The notes under the pieces: generated by a model
The model's database searches: none
Seen by the model: the letters and a program-made list of their open reading frames with translations, nothing else
Told to the model about the DNA's origin: nothing
Source: Poa pratensis
Lineage: Eukaryota > Streptophyta > Magnoliopsida > Poales > Poaceae
Assembly: GCA_947311845.1 (NCBI GenBank)
Contig: CAMZMU010000069.1
Location: 8,425,875 to 8,489,874 of the forward strand
Reading direction: 5' to 3'
DNA length: 64,000 nucleotides
Program-made: the position numbers and the translations under genes
Shown here: one piece after another, positions 35,951 through 47,253 of the stretch
Numbering within the stretch: the first letter of the stretch is position 1
Layout: every line of letters begins with the position of its first letter

Positions 35951-35999
35951 ACGCTATGTCGCGTCGTTGTCTCTGCCCGACCCGGACAGATCGAAGGCC

Positions 36000-38900
36000 A
36001 GAGGAAGGTCCAACTCCAGCTCCTGTACCTCCTGCGCGATTTTCGCGTCTCGAGAAGCCCGCAATCGAGCAGATCGAGCCGGTCTTCGTCCGCTCCGGCC
36101 GCTGCAGCGGGTCATGCTCTGCTCGCCGTTGGGCCTCCCCTGAACTCGCAGTCCACTCCGTTGGGTTCCTAGCGAGGTTCTGCTTCATCTTGAGTTCTTC
36201 ACTCTCTCTCTCTCTTCCATCCTCTCGGCCTCTCTCTCATCCTGTTTGTTTCTCTCTCAGCAGGCGGCGACCAAGATAGGGGTCCTATCGGAGCTCGATT
36301 CCGTGTCGACCGGCATCTGGTCGCTAGCGGCGCCCCGACCACGACGGCGCATACGAGAAGCAACTCCACGGCGAGCGGCGGCATCTTACGTCAGCGGGTT
36401 ACAAGACGCATCTGTAGCAGCTCTGCATTATTTTCTCCTCTCTTACTTCTTGCTATGACTCCCCGTTTCTTGCATCTCCAGGGCCAACGGGTTAACTAGA
36501 GAAGCAGCAGCAAGACGGGCAACAACAAAAAAATCCTTGACCGGCACCGCAGCAGTTCCCAAGCCATGTAATCTCCTAGAAGAACTTCTTTTCTCCCTAC
36601 TTATCCTTTTCAGTGCTCGATTTGTTTTCCTTTATTTTTAATTGTTTCCACATTCTGATCGTTTTAGGAGTCTCAACAGTTTGGTCAACTTTATGGAGGT
36701 GCACGCCCTTCAGAATCTACATGTAAGACATCCAACGAATGGTTGGCATCGATTCCATTCTCCCATGTGAGTGATCTAATAAGCATGCATGAATTGTGTT
36801 TTAACTGGTGTGTACTGGGTGCAGTATGTATAGGAAAATCCAAGTTATCTGTCTACATGTTAGTTGTTATGTTTGTTACAACTGAAATTATTTGTTTCAG
36901 ATTCCGTGACGGGCCGCACATGCTGATCGACGAGCGGATGGTACTGGGCGAGCAAACGATATTTGTGATCGCCGCACCCAATGGCTGCCATTAGTTGGTC
37001 ATTGTGGTGAGCTATCTGTCGCTCCCTCTTCTTCATTTCATTTGTGCCATGGCTCAAGAACCATTTATTTCCTTATTACGATTTTGTGATGGATATGTGA
37101 CCTTCGATTTCATCTCTCATTCAGTATATCATTTTCCACATGTTGCCATGTGCATTCATGCACTGGCCGATGAAAGCAGCATCAGTTGAGAAGCTAGAGA
37201 AATTATCAATTGATAGCATCCTAATAGGGAATATTATACATTCTCTATTATTGAAAAAAGCTGTTTTAGATAGCCTCTGTGTACATAGATGTTGTTAAAA
37301 AATTAAACCTCGTGATTTGTTAATGGCTATATTGAATCCAGACCGACCTGAACCTTAACAATATTTCACACACCAGAAATTATTTTGTGTAGAAAAGTTT
37401 GCATGAGCATGTTGAGTTGTGGAAATTGAGGTGGCTTCCTATGAGGAAATTGAGGTCAACTGTCGTATACATCGGTTGACCGTATATTTTGGTTGCAGCT
37501 TCATGGGATGGGATAAGCTATAGTTTACTTCTGCCCTGTTTCTTCGTTTCTCACGCTTCACTGCATATGCTACAGTTGGTTGTGACCACTTCTAATCCTT
37601 AAAATGACATCTACCTAATGGTTCCAAACCTAACCTGTTGTCAAGATTGGGCTCATATAGTCATATGTTTGTTACTTACCAAGAAAATGTTACATTTCAT
37701 AGATTATTTCTCATTTCTTGAATCAAAGGATAAAGAGGCGGTTCTTCAAATCTCATTCTCAGCTGTGATTTACTTGATTTATAATCTTCTGTTGCACAAC
37801 ACTTTTTGCCAATGCTGCTCTAGAGGTTCCCCCTTTACCCCCTGTTTCACGTTCTTGCTCACTTTCCTGCACTATAAGTGAGGTCTTGAGGCAGAATTTG
37901 GATGTAATAAGTTCAAGAATATGATGATTGAAGGTCTAGCAGTGATAAGTTTGTTCCCCTTTCATTCTCTGTATTTTCTACTCTTGGTCAGTTTAATTAA
38001 GGTAGATGCAGAATTGGAATGTAAAAAGGGCATGGTTTGGAATGTGTTTTTTCATTCTGACTTTTAAGCAAGATGAGTGTTGTCATCAAACCATTCCTAT
38101 AGTTCTCTTTTCGTCGGTTTCATGCAACTGTACATGGATAGCGTTAGTGGCAGAATTAGAATATAAATGATGGTTAGTAATGCAGTACCTGTGTTAGTTT
38201 TAACTTATTTGCAGCATACTCTGTAACTAACCCATCTTTTTATTCCTTCTTCTATTTCCTGGCCAGTTCAATGGAGCTGTAAGTCATTAGGCTTAGTCTC
38301 AGTACTTACATTTATTATCAAACTGTGCATCATTAGGTTTACTGGCAGTACTTAGTTCAGCTGCTATATCATGTAAGTTTGCACTGACACATGCTTTCTA
38401 ATAAGATTTTGGTTGCTGCGAGGTGTTGGTGCGAGCTGTAACAAATCCAATGGTGGAGGCAGACCAGCATTCCTTTTTCTAGATCATTCCTCTTCAGGTT
38501 CAGGCGCTATATCATGTAAGTTTATATTGACACGTGCTTTCTTCTAAGATTATGGTAGCTTCCTATTTCCTTTCGTTACATATAAGCTTCTTTATTGTAG
38601 GTTTGTACAATCAGCCTTTGTTGGGTATTAATTATGAAACTATCTTTACACTTTTGGAGGTGTAGATGGCGCCTCATGTTCGTGGTAGGTCTGGCAGGCC
38701 TCCTGGCGTTGCGTCTGTAAGACGTGGTAAGTCTCTGGTTCATGGCCAGGGAAGTCACGGTAGGTCTGTTTGAGGTGATGTTCCTCCCGTGTTGTCGCGT
38801 GCTGTCTGCATTATTCAGTTTAAACTAATTTTGCATCTCATATGTTTTCTATAGAGTGCCATTTTCTCCCGCTCTTATTGTATCTATATGTTTGCAGCAG

Positions 38901-39454
38901 TTAAAACATATTGTCTCCAATGTAGCTGAATTATTTAAGTTCATAAAGAAAAGCTTTTCGATTCAGCTACTCTTGCTTTTTTATTAACAGAAAAAAGCTG
39001 TTATAGCTTTCCGAATTGTGATTAGTTATTTGTAGTACATGGAACTGTGAAGTTTCTGTTGGCAATTATCTTCGTATTTTTATGACGTTGATCTAGCCAC
39101 TATATTGATCGGGCCACTATCAAAATTTTGCTTTTGACTATGATATATCAGTGTTCCATAGATGAATTACATCGAGCCAACCCAGTGTATATAGTCGTCG
39201 TGCCAGCTAATGTAACTATGTAATTATATACGGAGTATATATCTTGCTATGCATCATCCTCTCGCAGCTCCATAGTCCCCATTAAGTACAGTTACGGTTA
39301 TTAAAAAAACTATACATTTTATTTCCATTGTAAATCAAATCAGCTACAAAGCTTAACCCATTATAGTGATAAAAACCACCGATGTTATTTACAAAATGTA
39401 TTATACAACTAAAACAAAAACAAGAAAACATACCGACAACACAAATTTTCACTA
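36000..39454. other. Helitron interior without an assignable gene
   Basis: CT-rich sequence at about 36190-36260 and AT-rich intron-like DNA follow the HIP fragment. Short open frames at 36743-37189 and 37618-37881 match nothing recognised and have no consistent splice phasing. No helicase motifs were found. Confidence 0.4.
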
Positions 39455-39800
39455 AGGGCGCGGCGTGCCGCCGCCCTAAATTCAACTAGTTCGGTTTAAG
39501 CGCTCGATGTTTATCTTGGTTAAGTGTTCTGCTCGCTTTGTCGATAATCTTTGTCGATGTTGCTCAGCTAGGTGGGTCTACTGCCACTATTTTGGGAGTG
39601 TTACGCACTGACAATCACCACGGGGGCTAGCTACAGACCTACAGTGCAACTATTTCATCTATAGCACCGGCGGCGTCAGCAGCTAGGAGACTGAATTGAA
39701 TATGTATGTATAGTTTAATCGCAAGAAGCTATAGTAGGATAAACATAACGGATAACGCTAGCTCCTGGTCATCCGAAGTGTGGGTGTGTGGCCAAGAAAC

Positions 39801-40689
39801 TATCGGATAAAGATACTGGTTATCAAACGATTCTTTTTTTAACAACACACAAGTTTGTGTGTCGCGTTTTCAGAGTTGTCTCGCTAAATAAATAAATAAG
39901 TATATATGTCGTGAATAGCATGCTAATAGCGTATTTTCATACGGGCTTTATTTTGCTAAGGCATGCTATTTTTTCCTTGGTCTTTTGCATTAAGATAGAA
40001 ATAGAGATTGATACAAAGCGAACAAATGGCTAACTCCACACACGCCCCCTCAAGCCACACACACACCATGCCAAACGGCTTTCAACACTCTACCACAACA
40101 GCCACACGACGAAGACTACCATTACAAAGACTAGCATTGTCAAACCTCCAGCCGCAAAGCAAAGAGGCGAGACACAACGCCTCAAAACCGCGTCACAACC
40201 AAGACCGGCAACCTCACTATGACGACACTAACTCCAAGAAGGCATGGATCGGCATACGGCGTACCGTCCACCCTAAGCGCCTACGAGAAGTCGGCGAGTG
40301 ATCAGCAGAACCCGACCGAAAAGGAGGAGGCATCAACTAGGAAGCACTGACAAGGCGTATATTGCGCCCCTAAGACGCATGTTCTGAGCAACGACCACCA
40401 TCGATTCAATCCGCCCTCCAGGGAATCCACGAGCAACCCAGGCAGCGCCTCCAAGGAGGGCACGACACTGCGGCGTCCTCGCCGCCCTGATCCGAAACAT
40501 CGAATCTAGGGTTCCCCCGACGCTCGTGGTGGGACAACGAATGCGGCCATGACGGTGCCTCTAAGGAGGAGGCGGCGCCCTAGAGTCGCCTTCGTTAGCA
40601 AAAGCGGGGCTTTCGCCCTGGCCCAATCGCCAACCCCGAGATCTGAAGGAGAGCAAAACCAAGCAATAATACTCGGGAAACTAAAGTTT
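39801..40689. other. Unclassified TE-like segment
   Basis: About 39960-40540 has the polarity of a minus-strand retroposon (T-rich at 39970, GC-rich to the right). The 97-codon frame at 40008-40301 (+) is Thr/Arg-rich low-complexity and not believable as a gene. No target duplication could be assigned. Confidence 0.35.
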
Positions 40690-41020
40690 GCAACTAGTTG
40701 CTCTTGCACTCCATTTCGCATGTCGCATTTCCATGTTTTCATAAAATGTGAAATAAATCATGTACATTGCTTATGTTGTTTCTCGTGCATCCACAAATTT
40801 TCATCCAAAATTTTGACAATTGGGGCCTGCACAAAAAAATATTGTGTGAATAATACATGATACTATTCACTTATGTCTTCACTTTTTTGTACAGGACACA
40901 TAGGGATGAAAATTTGTGTACGCACGAGAAACACCATATCCAGTCTCCATGATTTATATAGCATTTTTTTAAACTCAAAAATAGGACATCCGATAATGGG
41001 GTGCATGCACAACTAGTTGC
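40690..41020. mobile_element. Foldback MITE-like element, 331 bp
   Basis: The ends are GCAACTAGTTG (left) and the inverted CAACTAGTTGC (right), with further pairing inside (TGCAC against GTGCA, and near the centre GCACAAAAAAATATTGTGTG against CTTTTTTGTACAGGAC). Non-coding. The class is not determined because no clear target duplication is seen. Confidence 0.5.
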
Positions 41021-41519
41021 GGAATATACGCTCTCTACATGAGAGGGATCATAACGAGTTCTGGTTATCAGAGGATTATACTCTAATTCTTTACCTAGGC
41101 AAGGAGGTTCTAGTTATCAGAGGTATCATAACTCTTTACCTAGGCAATGGTGCAGTACCACCAAATCACCAATGATGTTTCAACTCGGGCTGGCCAAGCC
41201 ACATCCATTCAGGCAAAAGAAATAAAAGGAAAAACTCAACAGCGTACTCTATCATTCAACTATAGACAATGATTGAGTTTCGCTCTATCAGCAAACTCAT
41301 ATCTTGATTGAGTTTCGAAAACAAATGAAAAATGATGACTGCTCGCCAGTATCACGCAAGAAATAGAGTCTCGTAACTCCCATCCCATTCTGAGGGAGCA
41401 TGGACAGGGGCATCCACCATCATGATAGGACGACTGGATCGCGATAGCCCATGGCTACATCCATCCTCCCACACACTTGAACGCATGCATTGCATGGATG
41501 CTTGTATGTTTCGGCAACA

Positions 41520-41933
41520 GCTTTTCTATTCGATTCTCCAGTCGTTTCGGTGGTGCAAGGGCGCGTGGAGGCGTGTCTTTGGCGGATCCCTAGGTCCGTT
41601 TTCGTGTTCATATGTGTGGTTGTAGGTCTGCATCTTCTGATCTACGGTTCTCATTATTGGCGATGGTTACTACTCTGATGCGTTGGTCTCTCACGGCGTT
41701 AGCACAACGACTTCTTGTATGTCTACTATAACAAGCTCTACTACTACAAGATTTACGTGGCTTCGGTAAGGGAGGGATGAGGACAGCGGCGCCTTCGGCT
41801 CGCTTGGGTGTCTGTAGTCGCTAGGTGGTCTGAATACCAATTTGTATATATTTTTATTACTTTAGAATCCTTTGTACCATTATTGATGATCAATAGATTG
41901 GTTAGCCTTTTCGCCAAAAAAAAGCTCCAACGA
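41520..41933 (+). mobile_element. LINE 3'-UTR fragment with A-tail
   Basis: G/T-rich sequence of LINE 3'-UTR type ends CCTTTTCGCCAAAAAAAA (A-run 41926-41933). Host-repeat sequence resumes directly afterwards. Copy B lacks the insert. No protein domain is present. Confidence 0.6.
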
Positions 41934-42973
41934 ACCTCTCGATTCCGGAGGATAGAAAGCTAACTTTTCTGAGAAGGGGCAGAGGCCCAGCGGCAAGCGC
42001 AGCAGTGGCTAAACGCAGCGACCAGAGTCCGAATCTCGTCGGGAGTGAATTTCTGTAATTCTCACAAAAGAGCAATATTTTTATAAAATTAAGCCAGCAA
42101 GGCCAGATCTAGTTGGTCTCATTTTTTAGAAAGCCAACTTTACGCTGATTTTTGTTTTTTTGTTTTTTGAGAAGGCCAACAGTCTTACTCGGGAAATATC
42201 ATGGGTAGGGCCCATCCAATTATGTGCGGCCCGGCTCTAGCTGGGCGGCTGGTATGTTATAGTACTGGTTGACTAGTTGGCTACCACGTAAAGAAATTTT
42301 CAATTCGTTCTAATCCTAATCCACTGCCGCGTGCATGCTCGCTAAACTCCATGATTGGCTTCGTAGAAATTTAGTTGTTTGTAGAGGCTGTGATAGTGTT
42401 TGCCGTGTGCAAAATGACCTTTAATTGGTTCGTGACACATATATCGAATAAGTTAATCTAGAATGAAATAAACCTATGTCGTCTGATCGAAAATGTTCAT
42501 TTTTTTGCCACTACGCACACGAGAGAACCCCTATGCACCATCCTATATATCAGTATCCCCACGTTTCTCCCTTGGTCTCCAGTAATCGCATCGACATCCT
42601 TAGGTGCCGGGAGAAAACAATCACCTCATATCCGTTGTGTAGCGCTATGTTTTAGTTTTGGTGTCGCGGCAACATCGGCGCGATGGTGATAATGTTTGTC
42701 GTGGACAATGGGTTGGTTCTTTGTGTTGTCCGTCAGCATGGTTTCGTTGGCATAGTTGGCGACAACATCGATTGCGTGGTTGTCTTCTTAGAGCATCTCC
42801 ACTCGCGGCGCCCAAATGGGCGCCCAAAGGCCGTCCGGACAGGCCCTTTGGGCGCCGTCCGGACTACCTTGCCCATTTGGGCGCTCTCGCTCCCCACTCG
42901 CGACGCTCAAATCTTATTCAAATATGAAATTTTGATACGAAAATGCATATATCTCATTGAAATTTCATTCAAA

Positions 42974-43870
42974 CTAATATAATTCATTCAAATTTAAATC
43001 TAGACCTAGACTAGATCTAGTAAGTAGTGTGGCACGCCGGACACCGGCAGTTGGGGCAGGCGCCGGCCCTTGCGGCGGCGAGCACGGGACCCCGGCGGCA
43101 GCTCGAGCAGAGGCAGTAGAGGTAGCCGGTGGTGGAGGTGGTGGCGGCGGAGCTGGAGGTGGTGGCTCCCACTCCGGCGTCGGCGGCCAGTCCTCCAAGC
43201 CATCATCATCACCGTCAACCTCCTCCGCCTCTTGTTGAGGTTGTGGCGGAGGAGGTTGCACGCGGCCTCCTTCCGATCTTGCGCGACGAGCCTGCTCCAC
43301 CGCCTCGTAGCGAACCCTCTCCCGTTCCATGCCCGCTGCGAAGTCCTCGTCGGTGGTGTTGGTGAGGCCGTCGTCGTCGTCGGAGTCTTCGAACCAGTCC
43401 GCAGGCGGCTTGGGGGCGAAGAAGGAGTGGAGGCGGTAGGCGTGCTCGAGCTCGACCTGCTTGTCCCAGTACGCCGAGTTCGGCTCAAACCTGGGGTCGT
43501 CGTGCAGCTCCGGCGCCATCGTCCCCATGCACGAGGCGACGTAGTCGAGCCACGCCTGGCCGGCCAGCATAGGTGCAACGGGGACGTGCACTGGGTTCGT
43601 GGCCCATCCCTCGGGGAGGAAGCAGTTCGTCGGCACCGGCGTGTTAGTGCGGACGAGCTCGGGCGCCTCGGCTTCTGTGAGCTGGTTCGCCGGTGGCGGA
43701 GGAGGCGGTAGAGGAGGTGGTGGAGCGTTGACGGCCGACGAGCCTGCCTCCTGCGATGGCCAGCCGCGGCGAGCCATGGCGCTCTGCCAAACCTGGCTGT
43801 CACGGCGGCGACGACGGGCCTCCCTCTGCGCTCGTCTCTCTTCCTCCGTGGCGCGCCGGGGAGAGGCCAT
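42974..43870 (-). CDS. TE-borne 298-residue protein, proline-rich with C-terminal EAR-like motif
   Basis: I do not recognise a catalytic domain. The 298-codon frame is uninterrupted from ATG (43870) to TAG. The N-terminus (about 1-25) is strongly basic (RRATEEERRAQREARRRRRD). Proline runs occur near 50-62, a conserved-looking block near 80-160 includes FLPEGWATNPVHVP, WLDYVASCMGTMAPELHDD and PKPPADWFEDSDDDD, acidic patches follow near 165 and 220, more proline runs near 240-250, and the C-terminus is LGLDLNLNELY. LDLNLNEL fits the EAR repression motif LxLxL. It lies inside the Harbinger-type element at 42791-44337, and a TATATAG at 43935-43929 sits about 60 bp upstream. It may be an element-encoded accessory protein or a captured host gene. 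No Myb or transposase signature is visible. Confidence 0.6.
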   Translation of the reverse strand: MASPRRATEEERRAQREARRRRRDSQVWQSAMARRGWPSQEAGSSAVNAPPPPLPPPPPPANQLTEAEAPELVRTNTPVPTNCFLPEGWATNPVHVPVAPMLAGQAWLDYVASCMGTMAPELHDDPRFEPNSAYWDKQVELEHAYRLHSFFAPKPPADWFEDSDDDDGLTNTTDEDFAAGMERERVRYEAVEQARRARSEGGRVQPPPPQPQQEAEEVDGDDDGLEDWPPTPEWEPPPPAPPPPPPPPATSTASARAAAGVPCSPPQGPAPAPTAGVRRATLLTRSSLGLDLNLNELY

Positions 43871-43928
43871 GGCTAGGTGTGGGATGGAGATGGCTGTGTG
43901 AGATGATGGAGACGGCGAGGAACCCGCT

Positions 43929-43936
43929 CTATATAG
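43929..43936 (-). promoter_or_regulatory. TATA-like box before the TE-borne ORF
   Basis: CTATATAG (palindromic) lies 59-66 bp upstream of the ATG at 43870, within the transposon. Transcription would start about 30 bp downstream, giving a short leader. Confidence 0.5.
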
Positions 43937-44533
43937 CGGCCGGGGAGGCGAACGGATGAGGTCGCCTTAACTCCGGCCGTCCAACGGCTCGCCTGCCACA
44001 CCATTAACGGCTCGCCTGCATTGACGCCGCCGTGGCGCAGACGCTTCCTCGCCGCAGAGCGAAGCGACGCGTCGCTGCGCCCGGCATTAATGCAGCCTCT
44101 TGTCTCACTGCCAGGCGTGGCCCGCGCGTCGGGAGCCGACGTGGCGTCGCGTTTCCTTCCGTCCGGGGCCGCCCCAAGCCTCCCCAAGTTGAGGGCGTGG
44201 GCTGGGCGTGCCAGACACAAAACTGGGCCGCGCCGGACCGAATTCGTCTTTGAGCGTCGCGAGTGGGCGCGATTTTGTGTCCGGCACGCCCCAAAGGCGT
44301 TTGGGCGGCTGTTTGGTCGCCCCGAGTGGAGATGCTCTTAGGTCGAGGTGGTGCATGTCGATATGTTAGGCGTGATTGCCAATCTCCGTATTCAACTAAG
44401 TTTGGTCATCTACACAGATTCATATGTACTTTACCGGCAAAAATCTCGATGTTGTCCATCACCAGCTTGAGTTACGACCATGAATTCCACCGCTGCTTCC
44501 AAGAATTTTGAGGCATATGGTCTTAAGGTCTTA

Positions 44534-44992
44534 GGGCGTGTTCGGTAAAAGTTCCGATCCACCAAATCCCCGATTCCGGTGTCTTGTTCCCAGATCCGGT
44601 GTCGCTTGAGACGCAGGAACGTTCGGTTGAGCTCCACCTATTCTAATGGGCTGGCAGCCCAACTAGCACACCCAGCCCAGCCGAAGTGCAATCCACCTGG
44701 GCTGATTTGGCCTGTTCGGAGGATTAGTTTGGACAGGCTTGACCAACGATGGCATATCCGGTGTTATTTTCTTTGCGAACCGTTATGTTTTCACTTGGCG
44801 GTGGCATATCCGGTGTAATTTCTGCTAGCTCCGCGTTTTACCGATTCGGGAAGCCACGATATACCAGCTTCTCCTTTTGTACGTGGTCTGGCCCAGATCC
44901 TCGAATCTAAGCTCCACGGAGCGGGAGTGTTCGGTTCAGCTTCGCCCAAGGATTTGCAGAATTGAGGAGCCAGCGAGTTACCGAACACGCCC
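44534..44992. mobile_element. Tourist/Harbinger MITE, 459 bp
   Basis: A perfect 15-bp terminal inverted repeat, GGGCGTGTTCGGTAA and TTACCGAACACGCCC. TTA target duplication at 44531-44533 and 44993-44995. The interior contains a repeated GGCATATCCGGTGT (44751 and 44804). Non-coding. Confidence 0.93.
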
Positions 44993-44995
44993 TTA

Positions 44996-45582
44996 GTTGT
45001 GATATCCCATTTTTTCTAGGGTTGAATCTATATCACTAGGTGTTACCCAGTTATTTTGTTATACACTATGGTCTCTTGATCTAATAAAAGAATATTTTAT
45101 CACAAAAAATAAAAAACAAAATTCGTTTTACTGCTTGAATATATTTAATTTTGACCCTATAAAAAGTTAAGAATCCACACGCTCCGGTACTTAATTAAAT
45201 TTGAACTAAATCAAGAACACACACAAGAAATACCTCCTACCTAAACATGGCCTAATTTTATTGTTACATTTGTCATGAAGTTTTTATTAAAAAAAGAATG
45301 TGATTGAAAGCCCCTACATCAAATTAAGAAAATAATAATAACCGCATCTATGAGGATTTGAACCTGAAATGGTTGGTTGTACGAGCTTACTTCTCTCTCA
45401 TGTTTTAATTAAGTATGTGTGTTCTATATTAACTTGTAGGCGAGGGCAAATATTAGCACAATAAATTGGTAGTCAAAAGAATCATCTTTAAAAACGTAGC
45501 AATGTTTAGAAAAAACTAGAGGATCGGAGAACAAATATTACTTTTATTTTTCCTTGCTTGGGTGAGCTGATAACTGGCGTTC
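44996..45582. other. AT-rich intergenic stretch, nothing recognised
   Basis: No open frame of note and no terminal repeats were seen. Confidence 0.5.
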
Positions 45583-45594
45583 AAGTATTTTGCA

Positions 45595-46058
45595 CCATGG
45601 AGGTGGTCAGGCCATGGGGAGTGCTGGCTCTGGAGAACCCGGGTTCTCCCTTGAAGCTTCTGTTGGCGAAGGACATCACCGACGACGAGCTTGCGCCGCC
45701 GCTTCTTCTGGTCAAGGGGACCACTTCGCACCGCGAAGCTTGAAGCTTCGACGGATCTTCTTCCTCCAGGCCGACGAGCCATTACGGAGGATCTTCACCA
45801 GCCCCAGCACGGCGTCAAGCGTCGAATTTGCCCCAAGTGGTCGCGTCCCCGGCGGCGATTGCGGCGGTCGTGTCTTGGTGGTTCTGCTACAAGGAGAAGG
45901 ATCCGATAGCGTTTCGTGAATCTTTCTGAGGTCCTTTTTAGAATTTGTAAGGAGCAGGTTGTAATTTTGTTTTTCTTTGAGGCGCTCCATGTAATTTGTC
46001 CCCTCTGCTATGAATGAAGCTTCTGGGTCCTTGGACCCAACCTTGTTCCAAAAAAAAA
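45595..46058 (+). mobile_element. LINE 3'-UTR fragment with A-tail
   Basis: GC-rich then GT-rich sequence ends CTTGGACCCAACCTTGTTCC plus an A-run at 46050-46059, the usual plant LINE 3'-UTR form. AAGTATTTTGCA at 45583-45594 and AAGTATTTTACA at 46059-46070 are a probable 12-bp target duplication with one mismatch. The open frames inside are not believable genes. Confidence 0.6.
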
Positions 46059-47079
46059 AGTATTTTACAAAATGAGATAATAGGAAATGATAGAGATAGT
46101 GTACCAACCAAATCGGCTCCATTGTAGTACTGCTGCACCTCCTCGAGGCATGCATCGCCATTGTCACTGTAGCCGTTGAGCGTTGAAGATGGCATGTACA
46201 GAAATACATGAACCCAGGCTAAAGTTTTCGGCCATGACCGTTGGCGAGCGATCGAGCTAGGCGCACACCCAGACCACGAACCAGGACAGGTCGCCGTCCT
46301 TGCACCAATGCCGCCTTCGAGGACGGTCGGCTCGCCAAGCAGACACAAGCGGCAGCAGCTGTTGTCTAGACGACCGCTCAGCCTTCCCCTGTTCTCGCTC
46401 TGGACTCACTGCACCATGCCGCTGGCGGCGAACGACCGCCCTTGATTATCCTCTTCCAGTCAACGTCGAAACAGTGTGCGGGAAATGGAAATGAGACGGA
46501 CGGAGGGAGGGAACACGAGGGCCCGAGCGAGACGACGGACCCGTGCAAAACTCGATGGTGGGCTCTCTGCTCGATTTTATTTTTCGATTAATGGCGACAG
46601 GTGCCTGCCTGCGCGTGTGTCCCTTTGACGAGCATTGTCGTCCTTGTTGTTGTTGTCAGCTGCACACGCCGGTGCATCGACGGCGTCCTCCACGGCTCCA
46701 CGCTATTTGGTTAAGTGCTCTGCTCGCTTTGTCGATAATCTTTATCAACATGGCTAACCTAGGTGGGTCACTCATGGAGTCGTGGTGTATAGACTACTAG
46801 CCAGCACTTGTAGGGGCACGGTCTAATGCCAATTTTTTTGGAATGTTAACGGCATACCTACTACTAAGAATCATTATCGAGGCTAGCCACAGTGTTGCCA
46901 CTGTTCTATAGCACCGGCAGCATCAGCAGGCAGAACTGAACTGATTGTGCGTACAAACTCTTGTTTAGTGGCCAAGAAGCTAGCAGGATAAAGGAGCCAA
47001 GTATGGTGTGGGGGTGTGGCCAAGAAGATATCACGACTAGGAAAAAGATAAAGCTGAAGTACCATATCAGCATATAGTG

Positions 47080-47253
47080 GGGGCTTTACCTGGCCAAAAC
47101 TCGGGCCGGGTCTAAAAAAAGTCTGCCAGGCCTAGCCCTGTTTAAAATATAAAGCCCAGCCTTCTTGGGGCTTTACCTAGCCAAAACTCGGGCCGGGTCT
47201 AAAAAAAAGTCTGCCAGGCCTAGCCCTGTTTAAAATATAAAGCCCATTCTTCT
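47080..47253 (+). repeat. 87-bp tandem duplication
   Basis: Units 47080-47166 and 47167-47253 are nearly identical, each containing AAAACTCGGGCCGGGTC and GTCTGCCAGGCCTAGCCCTG. Non-coding. Confidence 0.85.

Larger units (their letters stand above)
30801..39489 (+). mobile_element. Outer Helitron (with a nested Helitron)
   Basis: The 5' side begins TACTATATATGAAAGCTGAG (30801), matching the minus-strand Helitron end at 4967. The 3' side is canonical: an imperfect GC hairpin at 39455-39477 (AGGGCGCGGC...GCCGCCGCCCT), a 10-bp gap, then CTAG at 39486-39489 followed by T. Host copies B and C are continuous where this insert sits, which supports both borders. The 5' motif is repeated at 35431 after the nested Helitron and a TA microsatellite, so the outer element is either 30801-39489 or 35431-39489 with a leftover 5' end. 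Its body carries GC-rich captured exon-like DNA and no Rep/helicase, so it is non-autonomous. A 35-codon Arg/Gly-rich frame at 38666-38773 is of unknown meaning. Confidence 0.75.
28396..42410 (+). repeat. Three-copy host repeat, copy A (heavily interrupted)
   Basis: Blocks of this stretch align in order with copies B and C: 28396-28467, 30046-30800, 39490-39800, 41190-41520 and about 41934-42410. Shared landmarks include CTCCTCGATGCATGCATC (30078; B 46139; C 59782), TAAGTGTTCTGCTCGCTTTG (39521; B 46713), CTATAGCACCGGC (39660; B 46906) and CATGGACAGGGGCA (41399; B 48560; C 60821 region). No coding sequence is recognisable. Insertions in A but not B or C are the hAT element, two retroposons, two Helitrons and a LINE tail. 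Confidence 0.75.
42791..44337. mobile_element. Harbinger-type element carrying an intact ORF, 1547 bp
   Basis: The terminal inverted repeats are GAGCATCTCCACTCG (left) and CGAGTGGAGATGCTC (right), a perfect 15-bp match. A TTA target duplication lies at 42788-42790 and 44338-44340. The subterminal regions pair further (GGGCGCCCAAA and TTTGGGCG). There is no transposase. The only sizeable frame is the minus-strand ORF 43870-42974 with a TATA-like motif in front. The unusual cargo makes this more than a plain MITE. Confidence 0.88.

Noticed and set aside
38666..38773. 35-codon Arg/Gly-rich frame as a small gene
   Set aside because: Short, within a Helitron, with a possible splice donor inside it and no known relative; not enough support.
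43006..43901. Long frames in other phases over the TE-borne ORF
   Set aside because: Shadows of the 298-codon frame; only that frame has a TATA-like box, ATG and non-repetitive protein character.
47080..47253. CRISPR-like or regulatory repeat
   Set aside because: Just a two-unit 87-bp tandem duplication in plant non-coding DNA.
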